From Monarcha castaneiventris obscurior (taxonomy: Eukaryota; Chordata; Aves; Passeriformes; Monarchidae): a stretch of DNA of 64,000 nucleotides. Made by a program: the position numbers and the translations under genes. The notes beneath the pieces are model-generated. The model saw only the letters and a list, made by a program, of their open reading frames with translations. It ran no database searches and was not told the origin of the DNA. The DNA lies in assembly GCA_026261815.1 (NCBI GenBank), contig JAMPIT010000258.1, positions 10,035,501-10,099,500 of the forward strand. The letters are read 5' to 3'. Shown in pieces: positions 46,730-58,530 of this stretch (positions within the stretch are counted from its first letter, which is position 1; each line of letters opens with the position of its first letter).

Positions 46730-47080
46730 GGAACAAACCTAAAAAGGGACTAACTTGCTGTGTCTGGTACTTCAATTAAGTTATTTATAAGATATTGCAT
46801 CTAATTTTTAAATCGAATGCAGTTCAATATCTTGTTAGCCAAATGTGGTGTTTATAACTTAAATATCCATCCAGAGAAATTATGATACTTCTACAAATCT
46901 CCCTCAATAGCTTAAGTTAAAAATAAACCAGCCAATCTATCAATCAGCCTTATTCATTCGTCTCAGCTATTGTGGGAAGAAAAGAACAACATTCGCAAGA
47001 GAGAAGCAAATGGTCTGAGAAGAGGCAGCTGAACGTATTGATCAGAGTTAAAAAAAAAAAAAGTTAGAAAAACCCAGACA
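46730..47080. promoter_or_regulatory. Strong candidate conserved noncoding element
   Basis: Very AT-rich: TTCAATTAAGTTATTTATAA (46771-46790), CATCTAATTTTTAAATCG, TTCAATATCTTG, GTGTTTATAACTTAAATATC, GCTTAAGTTAAAAATAAACC (about 46912-46931), CAATCTATCAATCAGCC, TTATTCATTCG and AGCTATTGTGGG. PBX/HOX-like ATCAAT and many TAAT cores. No frame open beyond 30 codons. Confidence 0.55.
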
Positions 47081-47700
47081 CACGTCATTTGGTTTAATGC
47101 AACCCATACAAACAGCTCCAAAAGGCCACAGCTGCCCGCCTCGAGCTCTGCTCAAGTTGGTGGGTGCTTCTCTCCCAAATGACAGCCCTCCAGAGTGGGC
47201 AAGACCTCTCACTGCTCCTACTGCTTTAAAACTACTCTATCTTCCCCAGAATAATAAATTTTAAAAAAAAATTTAAGACAAAAGTCAACATTGTATCCTT
47301 AGGACACCAAAATAATAAATAAATAAGCAGGAATGCTTGCAACCCACCAAGTCTGACAGCTTAAAGTGTGCACAAAGAAAAAAGCACTGGTGAGAGAGTG
47401 AAAGCCATCCTTTGAACTCCCGCATCCCACTACTCTCAGAGGCGACGGATTTATGCTTCTGCTCTGGCATGCCAGTTCAGAGAGACCCTTTCTATCCATC
47501 TCACCCAGATGGGCTCTCAGAGTCACTTGTGGCCTTCTCCCCCACTTTTGGCTTCTATTGTTTAAACTTTCACTTTTTTCCTGCAGAGGAAAAGGGAGAG
47601 AGAATCACCTTACATTTCTTGGGTTATTTAATAAGAAAGGGAAGGAAAAAGAAAAAAAATATAATTCTCTCCCAAAAGGAAAGTTTTAATGTTATTTTGA

Positions 47701-47715
47701 TTTTTTTTTTTTTTT
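47701..47715. repeat. Poly-T run, 15 bp
   Basis: Fifteen T residues followed by AAATAAC. Confidence 0.9.
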
Positions 47716-47827
47716 AAATAACTTGCATGGGAAGGCCCCGGCCCCTGGGCTGGAGAGGGAGCTCGCCGTCCCTCTCAGCCTGTTGCATTCAGGCAAGGTG
47801 AAGAGGCACAACTCGTGTTAGGCCGAT

Positions 47828-47853
47828 GGGAACAAATCTCCCCTTTTGTTCCC
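47828..47853. promoter_or_regulatory. Inverted repeat with SOX-like half sites
   Basis: GGGAACAAA (47828-47836) and TTTGTTCCC (47845-47853) are exact reverse complements separated by 8 bases. AACAAA/TTTGTT resembles weak SOX HMG half sites, and paired inverted SOX sites are known dimer targets of SOXE proteins. Binding is inferred. Confidence 0.45.
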
Positions 47854-48560
47854 TGCCAAAGGCTTCGCTAATTGCCGTTGGCCCGACCCTGCCTTATCGG
47901 CGATCGCTCCCAGAAGGGGAGGGCACAGGCAGGTTCAAAGAAAGGAAGAAAGAAGAAAAGAAAGAAGAGAAAGCAAGGGAAAACATTCCTTTTCTTTCCT
48001 CCAGCAGCCAGTGCGAGGCAGAAAACCAGAGGGAAAGAAAGAAGAGGGAGCATGAAAGAGAACAAAAAATAAATAAATGACCCAAGCCTGCTCGGAAGAC
48101 CCTCTTTCTCTCCTATCAGCTTTTACAGGGGGCAATACATTTTATTCATTGCCAGGTCTGACTTATCGCAGCCTTGTTTTTAATGAGGTATAATAAGGGG
48201 AACATTTTGTAACAACACGGTTCCTCTATTTTATCCGACAAACAGCTGTGTCATGGCCGTCGCTGGGAGAATGAATCATATCTCCCTGCCTGCATATGCT
48301 AACTCCCATGTAATTACCCTCGCATCTTAAATAAAGCAGGCCCTAAACCTGTCGCTCAGATTACAAGCAAACGGTGCAGACCTCGTAACTGGGGCCTCTA
48401 TCATTACAATTAATTTATCACAGGAGCGGCTGAGATTAGAGACTAGAATTAAAACTCGAGCAAGGAGGGTGCCCAGGGCTGACAGGGAGAGGGAGAGGAG
48501 CTTTATTGCAGAGGCAAGGCAGGCTAATTCCTTAACTGGAGCAATCCTGGATATTTTTTT

Positions 48561-49493
48561 CCTCCTTTAAGTTATTCACTCAGTTATTTTCCTGAGGCTA
48601 CGGCAGGACATTTTTCTCCCTGAAATGTCAGGAAGCAGAAAGCAAAGGGAACTTTGCCCTGTAGAAAGCCCACTCGATAAACACAAATATATAAAGGCTC
48701 TGTTCTGGGTGAAATGTATGTGTGTCCAGATACGTCTGTGCCTGTGGTTTTTCGGAAGAGACATACACTGTGTTTGTACACAGATATATGTGCTGATGTA
48801 TATACACATAACATGCCCAGAGACCCAGGTGTGCAAGAGCATTTCTTCTTCACTGCTATACAGAACTGTTTGAAACATAAAGTTTTGCCTTCTCAAGACT
48901 TCTCTGCTTTAAATACAACTTGTCCAGTAGAATAGCCCATTCCTCTTTGCAGCTGCCCCCAGCACCAATGCTGCCCTGGTTTGCTATGGCACAAGCACAT
49001 CTCCTGCTGCTGGGCTACCCATGCTCACAGATATGGGGTTACACCCTCATGCCAGGCTCCTAGCAATGCTCCTTCTGCTTCCTTAGAAGAAGGCCAGGGC
49101 AGCCAAAAGTGCTGAAGAGAATTCAGATACAGACCTTGCCTATAGAGAGTAGCAATACAAGTGCTTTGTTTGGAGGGCACACGTTTTACCAAGACCATTA
49201 TACAAGTACCCCGTGCTCTCCTGTGAACTCCCTACACTTGCACAGGTAGTTTTCCCTCTCCAGGATGCTCCTTTCAGTCACTTCCAATCACTTGGGGTGC
49301 TGTGGCACCCAGCACAGCTACCCAAAAAGATGATTTACAGAGCTGCAGGGCTCCTCCAGCCAAGAGTTTCTCATACCTGCAGCCTTCCTTGCAGCCCATC
49401 AGCCCACGCCATCCCTGCTCAGTGCCTCTCTTCCCAGCAGGACAGCCTGACCTAGGGCCAAAACCTGAGCATTTAGTCAATATTTACTAATAT
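48561..49493. other. No gene seen
   Basis: Noncoding sequence. Contains alternating pyrimidine-purine stretches such as TATATGTGCTGATGTATATA near 48784. No exon recognised. Confidence 0.45.
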
Positions 49494-49494
49494 A

Positions 49495-49687
49495 AAGGGA
49501 AGGGAAGGGAAGGGAAGGGAAGGGAAGGGAAGGGAAGGGAAGGGAAGGGAAGGGAAGGGAAGGGAAGGGAAGGGAAGGGAAGGGAAGGGAGGGAAGGGAA
49601 GGGAAGGGAAGGGAAGGGAAGGGAAGGGAAGGGAAGGGAAGGGAAGGGAAGGGAAGGGAAGGGAAGGGAAGGGAAGGGAAGGGGAAA
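49495..49687. repeat. (GGGAA)n pentanucleotide array, about 38 units
   Basis: About 190 bp of almost pure GGGAA units (equivalent to AAGGG; TTCCC on the other strand). The only internal irregularity is a four-base GGGA unit at 49587-49590, and the right end is GGGGAAA. The minus-strand 104-codon frame of FPSLP repeats is its translation. Purity implies recent expansion. Confidence 0.98.
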
Positions 49688-52129
49688 GCCTTTAAAATCA
49701 GTCCATTTAAGGTCTTTTTGCATTAGAACAGCAATTTTTGCATGGTGTGAAGACACCTTGCTGCCCTCCTGGCAGCATCTGACCCTTGGTATGAAAACCA
49801 CTCCTCCTTAGCCATGGTCTACCTCTGGTTACTTAAAATATCCAGCAAAATAAGAACAAAGCTAATGAGCAATTTTACATCCACACCAGCTACATGCACT
49901 TCTGCACAAGGCAGCTCTTAGTGTCCTGCTTTTTTCCCAGCACTGCTCCTCCCAGAAGATCCTGGACACTGGAATGTTAATTCTACCTGCAGAAGGGCAT
50001 TTGCAAGAGAAGAGGACCATTTCATCACAAGATGTCAACTCTGCAGCTGGACATACAGAGGAACAGACTCTAAAGACAGCAAAGGCCTTCTCATATCAGA
50101 GGGAGTTCTCAATCAGCTGCATCTAAAATAGATCTAACTGTAGGACTGGTTTCTAACTCAGTAAAATAATAAAGAAAGATACTTTGATTGAAATCATATG
50201 TATTTTTAAAAAAATAATATCTTTTTTTTAGAAACTTCTGTGATTGTTGCACTGGGAAGAATCATGAAAATCTATTTTATTTTCTACTACCCAGAATTTG
50301 GGCTCTTTTATCAGTTTGCATATTGAAAACAGCTTTCCTGTCCTCACTTTTGCTTCCAGTTGCTCTGCAGTGCCTTATCTTCTAACATTTTGTGCATACT
50401 GCAAGGCCTGAGCTCCAAGATGAACAGCTGAAAGGAAAGGAGGAAGGTTGGCTTTTAAAGAATTGGCGTACATTTTTATTTCAAATAACTGTTTGGTTTG
50501 GTTTTTTATTTCTTTCAGAGGTTTTGTAAACATTATTTCTTGCCAAAAACTGAACCTGAGACCAAATGACACAGAAAAAGCTAAATCACTTAAATCAAAG
50601 AGTGCTGGTCTGTCAGCAACGCACTGCAGCCTGCAGGAAGGTTACAGTTTTATGGGCACCAGAGATGTCACTTGTGGGTAGAAGAAGTGACCTGTGGTCC
50701 TTCCAGCCCAGTGTGGTGTCTTCAGCAAAGGCCAGAGCAGATGCTTCTGTGAAAGATCAAACGAAATAAGACAAAAGGAAGATACCACTGTAAACAGTTA
50801 CAGGGCAGCCTCAATTCAAGGGAAGTTTCCTCCCCAAAAGCTGGCCACTGGCATATGCTCTGTGGTAATGGCAGAAGGCATTTAATAGCATCTTATAGGA
50901 TTAAACCCTAAAACTCCACTCTCCAGTATCAGTGGGACTAGAAAGCTGGGATATTTTCTATTAATATTATTATTATTTAAAAGTGAAGCTTTTTGCTTCT
51001 CTTTTCTGCCTACTGGTGCTTGGTTAATGATGTGTTTGCTAAGCAGGTACTGGAAATACAGAGCTTTGGGCCTGAAACCTGCTGCATCTTACCAAGTGAG
51101 TCAGCACTACCAATTTAATCCAGGTATCAAACTGGTATCTAAAAAATATCTCAAAACACATCCTGCCCTTCCTGGCAGTATATTCCTCTTTCCTGAGCCT
51201 CCACCGTGGGATGGAGCCTGAGGCACGGGCAGAGGGGTGCATGGCACTGCACACTCCCCTTCCCGCAGTGCTGGCTCGGCTGCTCTGGGCAGGACTGGGG
51301 GATGCAGCCCGGGAGGCAGCAGCGGACACGCCGCTTTATTTTCTGCTCACAATTGGCAGCTTCCTCCACCCACCCAAACAGACCCTGCAATGTTTTTTAA
51401 AATGCAGTCAGCAGCTGGAAACTAAGGCAACTTCTGTCTCCTATTGAAAGTCTCCCAGCAAAGCTGCAAGCCTTCCCTGGACCACCCTGGGTCATGTAAA
51501 TTCAGCAGATTATCCATCCCTAACTCTCCTCATCTATCACCCGCCTCTGTTATCGATCTGCTCCTCTGAGTAAGTGGGGCCCGGGCTGTCCATTGCTGAG
51601 TCCTGCAAATCTGGGCAGACGCACGTGTGACTGCCTGGGAGAGCGAGCAGGACAGGTTCAATAATGCTGGGTTACTGCCACTGCACAGCCTGAGCCCAGC
51701 TGATCTCTGGCCTCGGCAAAGGCACGGCTCAAAAGCAGGAGAAGACTTGGCCATAATGCCACAGGACTCAATTTAATCCCATCACACTCAGCTTTAAAGG
51801 CAATACTGCCAGCCACCAGCTGCCAGCCTAGGCTGGGAAGTCACTTCCACCTCCCAGTGAAAGAGATTAAATGCCTCCTTTCCATCTGTAGGATACCAAC
51901 AGCACCTCAGCTAAACTGTCTGCTCCTCCATTTTGCAGATGAAGGCTGGGAAATGCCTATCTCCATGTCCCCTATTTGAGCTCTTTGCCAGAATCTCATA
52001 AAATCCCATGACTTGGGACTGTAAAACTCTCCCATTTCAAACCCAGCTGACTTACAGCTGAGCTTAATTCCCCTCTCAGTTTCACCCAGTGGTCCAGCTG
52101 CAAAGTTCAGCAGCACACAAGGTCAAAGC
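49688..52129. other. No gene seen; 2.4 kb
   Basis: Mostly ordinary noncoding sequence. AT-rich segments at 50160-50300 and 50955-50985 (ATT runs) and a CpG-containing part at 51190-51340 are weak signals. Around 51490-51680 GCAGATTATCC and TTATCGATCTGC may belong to a minor regulatory element. No exon recognised. Confidence 0.45.
51905..51955 (-). repeat. Possible MIR-like fragment (antisense)
   Basis: CTCCATTTTGCAGATGAAGG (51926-51945) followed by CTGGGAAA is close to antisense MIR (CCATTTTACAGATGAGGAAACTGAGG). Too short to be sure. Confidence 0.35.
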
Positions 52130-52690
52130 TCTAAATATTACACACACCACCTGCACCAAAGACCTTAATTTTCATGAAGAATAAGTCCCTGTGCTTTAAT
52201 TTATAAATAAAATGAAAGATGAACCAAGTGTAGTCACACTAGTGGTGTGTTCCTTCCCCTGTAAACATCTTGCCATTACTGCACGGCGAGGGCTGCCGGA
52301 GTGAACTCACCCCAGTGGGGTGCTAAATCTGGGAGCTGGAGATAACTATTGAAATGGGAATACCTCAAAAAATTTCCCTGCTGATTTTTCAGCAAATATA
52401 TATATCTATGATGCTTATTCATAATCTCAAACTACTTTCCACATGTCCCAAAGAGGTGACAAAAACCTTACGTGTCTATCCAGCTGCCAAAACCTCCCAC
52501 TTCCCCCCGCTTCTACAATGCAGCTGAGTATTGTTAATATGAAGATCTTTGGCCTATTGATCACTAAAAATATGAGGGCGACAAAAATGCATTGAATTTA
52601 ACATAAAAATAAACAACTCATAGCTGCTGTATTGACTGTATTTTTCATATTATGATTTAATTCATTCGCCTTTCATGCAGCAGCTGCAGA
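52130..52690. promoter_or_regulatory. Strong candidate conserved noncoding element(s)
   Basis: Several motif-dense segments: CTTTAATTTATAAATAAAAT (52194-52213), FOX-type TGTAAACA (52260-52267), GCCATTACTGCACGGCG, GAGATAACTATTGAAATGG, ATATATATCTATGATGC, TTCATAATCTC, then GTATTGTTAATATGAAGATC (about 52529-52548), CTATTGATCACTAAAAATATG, GGGCGACAAAAATGCATTG, AACATAAAAATAAAC and TATGATTTAATTCATTCGCC (52651-52670). Retained CpGs and homeodomain/PBX-like words. No open frame. Confidence 0.55.
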
Positions 52691-52907
52691 TTTCCACCAT
52701 CTGTGTCAGACCACTTCCAAAGTCCAGACCTGAGAGTCCTCACTTGCTGAAAGCAATTGGGTCTCCACTCCAGTGCTACCAGAGCAAAGGCATTACAGGT
52801 GGAGAACATCACCCTGCATGTTGCAAAAGCTCAAAGCAATGTGTATTGGTGTCTCCTTTTGGATGCTAACCAATGTTGTGGGACTTAGTAAGTCTACCTA
52901 ACTTTCA

Positions 52908-53119
52908 AAGTCTGAAAGAAGGAGGAAGCTTCCAATGCCCTTTGGAAGAACATTCCAGAGAAGTTGTGGATGCCTCATGCCTGGAAGTGTTCAAGGCCAG
53001 GTTGGACAGGGCATTAAGTAACCTGGTCTAGTGGAAGGTGTTCCTGCTCATGCAAGGTTGGAACTAGATGATCTTTAAGATGCCTTCCAACCCAAACCTT
53101 TCTATGATTCTATGATTCG
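52908..53119 (+). repeat. CR1 LINE 3' end (non-LTR retrotransposon fragment)
   Basis: About 210 bp matching the 3' end of an avian CR1 element: the segment with AGAAGTTGTGGATGCC, GAAGTGTTCAAGGCCAGG, CAACCTGGTCTAG-like text, GGTTGGAACTAGATGATCTT and CCTTCCAACCCAAACC, and a terminus of two ATTCTATG/ATTC repeats near 53102-53118. CR1 ends in such short tandem repeats instead of poly-A, and most copies are 5'-truncated like this one. It contains no reverse transcriptase coding capacity. This is the main evidence for bird DNA. Confidence 0.93.
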
Positions 53120-53499
53120 ACAGCCTCACAGCCCTCAGGCTGGCTAACCCAGACCTAACCTTATACTGACAGTTCAGCTGGGAGCACACAGCATGCACAA
53201 GATACTCATATCCCAGCCTGGATTTCCCCAGGCTCCACACCATAACCATGCAGAACACATCAGATGATGTAGACCATCTTCCTTCCTGCTAGTTCAAAAT
53301 CACTGCACACATTAGGGGTCCCAAAACTCACATGGATGGGGTAAACACAGAAAACTCTGCACCATCTCTAGTCCTTCTCAAGGCACTGGAACAGCAGGGC
53401 CCTGGGGAAGAAAAGCCTGACTTTAAATGGAAAGATGGGGTTGGGACCCCACCTCATGTCACACTAAGCACCACTAAAACCAAAACAAACCAGGCAGCC
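53120..53499. other. No gene seen
   Basis: Ordinary sequence after the CR1 terminus. Nothing further recognised. Confidence 0.45.
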
Positions 53500-53640
53500 C
53501 CATAAGTCGTAAGAATTAAAGGCACGATTCCGCCTTTCTAACGATGCTTTTACAGAAACCATTCCACTGTAAAACTTTATGATTTGAATCTTTATAGCTG
53601 CCAGCAGAGCACATGTTCACTGCCTTAAATTATAACTTAA
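53500..53640. promoter_or_regulatory. Candidate conserved noncoding element
   Basis: GTAAGAATTAAAGGCACG, CCTTTCTAACGATGC, AAAACTTTATGATTTGAATC (about 53571-53590) and CTTTATAGCTGCC, with retained CpGs in AT-rich sequence. Short block. Confidence 0.35.
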
Positions 53641-56600
53641 TCTCAACAGAATTTGTGCTTTCCAGCACTCTGTGGGTAGAGTGAAAGATGAGAGGCAGAA
53701 CTTCATGCCTGCTGCCCACCTGCCTTCTTGGACCATGACCTCCAGAGGTACCCTGTGCTGGGGTACAGCCCCCAGACCAGCTCCCATCTGGAGATACTCT
53801 ACAGCACAGGTACCTAAGCAGCACCTTGCAGTACAGGGATAGAGGTGCCCACGGGACATTGTTATGGTGTTGTTTATCACCACGATTGCTAAAGCACTAA
53901 AATGGAGGAATGTGGATATCAATAAACACAGTAAAGGGGCCAGAGGAGATATGACAGCAGCATCCCAGACATGCTTTGTGGGGCCAATGCATCCTCCTTG
54001 GCAGGATCACACACACTAACCTTAGTGGAAAGCACCTGGGGCAGTGAAGAACCCTCCACTTACTCAAAGGGTAGAAAAAGACCAAATCTGCAACACATGC
54101 TGTCACAGAATTGGTTTGTAGCAGTCCCCCAAAGAACACCTTCTTCCAGCAGATGAAGGTGAATGATCTGTCTAGGAACACAGCTCTGCTCTCTGCAGCA
54201 GAGGTAGTGCTGGCAAGACCCTGCTCAGGCTACAGTAAAGCACAGCATCCCCCTGTGGTCTCTCACCTGCTTTCCCTGCACAAATACCTTGCTCAGGAAG
54301 ATTACATTGGTTACTGCTGGATTTTTTAAAATCTTGCTGCACATATCCAGAAGCAGAAGTTGCACTGGCAGCAATACACAGCAGTGTGCGAATGTGAGTT
54401 GCAAGCATATCATGCAATCCTGGAAGAAGCCCATGCCTTGTGGCCACGTTTGCACATAGCAAGATGGCAGCAGAGGAAAAAATGCTGGAAGAAAACTTGC
54501 CAGCTATCCCTAGTGAAGAGTGCTCCAGTTTGGTGGGAGAGTTGGCAACATGTTTTTTCAATTCATTCTCATCTTCAGCAAAAAGGAAGAAAAGACCTGT
54601 CAATCAATACAGCAGTAAAATTTTTAACACAGGTAACCTTTAAACACTAAACAATGTCATACAAAACTAAAATAAACACCCAGTTAGGTGTTGAAATCAC
54701 CCTGGGTCAGCCAGACTAAGAAAACAGAGATAACACAGATAACAGACTGAAGCATCCTGCCACACTGAGCCCTGTAGTTTTCTCTGCTGAGACCTTGGTA
54801 CCTGTGAACAAGTGGTCCTCCTTGGGCAGCCACACACAGCATCTTGGAGTTTGTGAGTTCTTTGGACAAGTGACCCAACTAGATAGTTGAGGTCACTATA
54901 CTCCTGCAGCTCCTAGATTTGAAAGATATAAGGGCCATCTTTCTAGCTGTGCTCCCTGCTTCCAATCCCTGTACAATTTGTTCCCTTTGCATTTCCTTTC
55001 CGTTTCTTCTCAGAGGGGGAACTGCTTTCTCCCTTCTTCCCATTGACCATGTGCTGATAAACTTACATGGAACCATTTTCACTGCCAGCTGCAAATCCTT
55101 CACTTTACCCTGCTGTGCCTCTCGTTCATCTCCCCAGCCCACCAGGTTACCTCAGAACTGAGTTCCCACAGAAACTGGAGTGCGTTTCTGAGAGAACATC
55201 TGATGCTCCACACTTTGTGTCTGCACAACAGTGGGAACCTGTTACCTGGACAGTCACAAAATCATGCAGAAGTAGAAGGGTGAACACAAAGTTCTCTCTT
55301 TCTGTCCAAAAGCAGAAACAGCTAAATTTAACACATTCCTAAAATAATTTGGCTTCATTTGCTCCTGAAACTTACCAGTGCTCCCCACTGCCTAGGCAGT
55401 CTACTGCACTGCTCTGTCCCCTCCATGATAGAAAAGAACAGCTGGCAGAGGGATTCAGTTTAAGCTCTGAACTTCCAGCCTTATCTGCAGTTGGCACATC
55501 TTCCTACTCCTCAACCTGCAATGCCCACTCACCACACAATTCTCAAATGAGAGTGGTTTTCTTTTCCACTCTCCTAAGGAGAGACCAGCCTGACCACCCT
55601 CACCACCTTTGTTTTTCAGCAGGCTACAGCTGATGGTCATCAAGAAGAAGAAGAATTAAGAAAGTGAACAGCCCTCCATTTTCTGCAAGACTACCAAGAA
55701 TTTATGAATAAACCTGGCGAGCCTTTTAATTTCTTTTTTCCCTTACTCTACTCTTCTCATTTTTTCTAGGGAAAGGGGATGTAGATCTCCTGTAGGCAGG
55801 ATAAGAGACTGCTTTTTGGGAGGCGAAGTTTGTCAGTTCATACTGGACATCTAGTACCTGGCAGACCTCACCTTTCACAGAGCCACGTGTGACTAAGAGC
55901 TTCCCTTTGATGCTTTCTCCTCTGGATCTTTTAGGCTGCAGTCCAGTAACTTTCCTTCTTTAAAGGAAGGCTGAGGAGATTTTGTTTCCTGACTTTTGAA
56001 GAGCTTTTCCTCTTCTTTCTTTGATCTGTGTAGTGAATTTGATCTCCCAGAAGAGCAGGATGAGTGTGTCTCCTTGCAGCCCAGTTCCGGACAGTCAGGA
56101 TTTGATTCATCGATTCGTTTGTTTTTATTTGGCTTTTGTGTTTGGCAAGCTGAATACAGGGCTGCAAATAAGGCTCTTTCCTTAGGTTCAGGAGAAAGAA
56201 GGTGCTTCCCTGAACCTGGCTGAGTCTGTACTTTGCAGGCAGTGGGCTGGATGCCAGCACATCTCTGGAGATACTTCCACTGTCTGTTCAAGAATGCAAG
56301 GAAAGAAGCTCATCTCTCCCTCCTGCTCCATCATGAGACTAGACATCTAAACAGAGTATGCTGATAAGATATTCAAGTCCTCCCCTGCAGGGAGCACTTC
56401 AGTTTCCATCTTGTTTTGTGGCAGGCTCTGGGACAGGCTTCTGCTCACCTTTCATGCTCCCCGCTGGCCTGGCAGCCAGAGGAGGGATGAAGAGAGGTAA
56501 AGGAGGGACCTTGCCTTTCTGAGGACTGAGAGGAGGCTGTAACACCTCAAAACAATCCCATTGAAGTATGAGCTGAAGCTCTTTGAAGGTCTTTATCTCA

Positions 56601-57049
56601 GTGACAGCCCTCCTGGGACTCCAGCATCAGTCTGAATGCTTCTTCCTAACAGCCATGCATGGTGAATCCCACAGCAAATCTCTCCCACAGCTGCTGGCAG
56701 CTTTCCATCCCAAGAGGAGGAGACAGAAGTCCTGATGTGCCCAGACCAGCTGCTGACTGGAAGTTTACAAGACCTGTCCTAGTTGGGAACCAAATATTTG
56801 GGGGAAAATAACCATTCAGAACAGATGCTCTGAGGTAAGGTGAGCAAGGAGAACAGAGCTGGGGTGCCAAGAGTCCGGCTCTGAGACACCCCCTGGCAGA
56901 GCATCTTCAGCTGCATGGGCAAGACAGTTCCTGCCCACATCCCCAAGCACTTGAGCCACCTTGGGGCAATTCTGCTTCCAGGCTGTCAGGAGTCCAGCTT
57001 GCAGCCTGGCTCACAGCTTCAACTTGTCATTGGGAATCATCTCATGGCT
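53641..57049. other. No gene seen; 3.4 kb
   Basis: Ordinary noncoding sequence, apart from a lysine/serine-rich open stretch of about 130 codons on the minus strand near 55.9-56.3 kb, discussed as a finding. No repeat family recognised. Confidence 0.45.
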
Positions 57050-57430
57050 GCACTGAGATTAAGAACAAAATGAATGTTTTTGTGGGTATTATTGAAGTTT
57101 TCAAGCCTCCTGAGTGATTGGTGCTGGAGCTGGGATAAGGACAGGAGCCCCTCGCTCCCAGCCCCAAGACAGACAGCAATGCTGCATATTCAATAAATAA
57201 GTGGGGTATTTACTCAAATGAATGACTCTGAGCCTGCTCCAAGGAGTTAATTTAGTGCTAACTGACTGGATGAAAATGAAAAGGTCTCATTTTACATTAA
57301 GAATGATCACCTGACAGTTTTACTGAATATATTATGACAGGATTTATATGGCTATATAATTTTAGGGTATATTTGGAAGATTATTATCCTGATTTAAATA
57401 AACATGATCTCAAGAAAATCAACACGGAGT
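57050..57430. promoter_or_regulatory. Candidate regulatory element
   Basis: AT-rich: TATTCAATAAATAAG (about 57187), GAGTTAATTTAGTGCTAAC (about 57244), TTTACATTAAGAATGATC, GGCTATATAATTTTAGG and CCTGATTTAAATAAACATG. No retained CpGs, so weaker than other blocks. Confidence 0.35.
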
Positions 57431-58429
57431 CAGGAACTTTTCACACAAGAAAAAAGGCAAGAAACTGTCTCGGAAATGAACCTCAGTTATTTTATCTTCT
57501 ACCAAATGCTGCTTTTCAAACAGTGGGATCCCACAGTTCATAGGAAGTGGCAAAAATCCCCCAAAAGTCCTGATTTCTGCTAACTTACACATAACTAATG
57601 AGTATGACACGAACTTCTTATTCCAAATGCCTTATCTTTGCACCAGGAAGGGAGCAGCAAGGGAATCCGGCAGATTGTGTGGGCTGGAGGGAGGAGGGGG
57701 TGGACGGAGGCAGGAAGAGGCTTGGGTGTCAAAAGTGCCCCTTGAAAAAAGTGTTGCTTAAAGGGTCTTCTGCAAGGAAAAAGAAAAAAAAAAAAAGGGA
57801 GGAACCAAAAGCAAATATATTGTTGACTTTGGGAAGGGCATCGCTTTCATGGGTCTTATTTTCCAGGAGATGTTCCCATTCTCCGAACAGAAATGGGGCA
57901 CAAAGGAGACTTTCGGGAACTTTTGTCTCTTGTGCTCAGGGGCAGCTGGCAGGCTGCAGGCTTCTGGCTCACACAAGAGCAGCCCTGAAATGAGGCTAAA
58001 ATATGCCCCATTGCACATAACCTATGGGATGGAGAAAAGGCTGCAGCACATGCCTGTGGCGTTCCCAGGTCTGCAATACACCAGCACTGCAGCTGGCATC
58101 AGTGCAAAACCCTTTAGCCAAACCCATGCAGGTATGGCAGAGCTACTTCCCATGTGCTCATAGCCCTTGCAGATTCCACAGGCTGTGGAGGCTTGTATGA
58201 AGGGACCTCAGTGCAAGTGCGTGCTGAGGACACAACCAGCTGCCTCTTTCAGCCTCCCCAGCTCCTGAATCCCTTCTCATCATGTGTCTCTAAGTGTAAT
58301 TGTATACAAGAAAACCCCTCTCCAGGCTTGTTCTGTTTTACAGACTGCCTGATGGGATTATCTTTCCTGTCATTTTGAAGCTTGTATAAGCATGCGACTT
58401 ACACCACTCAAGCTAAATCACACTCAAGA

Positions 58430-58530
58430 CGCTCTGTCTGTCTAAATTGTTTTCAGGATCAAGTAATTTATTTACAGATCATGTTATTTATTTAGGAAAA
58501 AATGAATTTAAAACCGGAATTTTAAAATAA
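58430..58530. promoter_or_regulatory. Weak AT-rich candidate element
   Basis: CAAGTAATTTATTTACAG (about 58460-58477), ATGTTATTTATTTAGG and GAATTTAAAACCGG within 100 bp. May simply be AT-rich neutral DNA. Confidence 0.25.

Larger units (their letters stand above)
47535..48560. promoter_or_regulatory. Strong candidate conserved noncoding cluster (about 1 kb)
   Basis: At least two cores. The first (47820-47905) has a perfect 9-bp inverted repeat with SOX-like AACAAA arms, followed by TTCGCTAATTGCCG (about 47863-47876) and TTATCGGCGATCGC. The second (48120-48470) has TTTTATTCATTGCC, TTAATGAGGTATAATAAGG, CATGTAATTACCCTCGC, CTTAAATAAAGC, CATTACAATTAATTTATCAC (48403-48422) and AGATTAGAGACTAGAATTAA (48433-48452). 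A purine-rich stretch (47935-48075) lies between. CpGs are retained in AT-rich sequence. The lysine/arginine-rich frames here come from the purine stretch, not a gene. Confidence 0.58.

Noticed and set aside
47826..48085. Several K/R/E-rich frames resembling a nuclear protein
   Set aside because: They derive from a purine-rich stretch read in several frames and on both strands.
49487..49801. Minus-strand 104-codon frame with FPSLP repeats
   Set aside because: It is the translation of the (GGGAA)n array.
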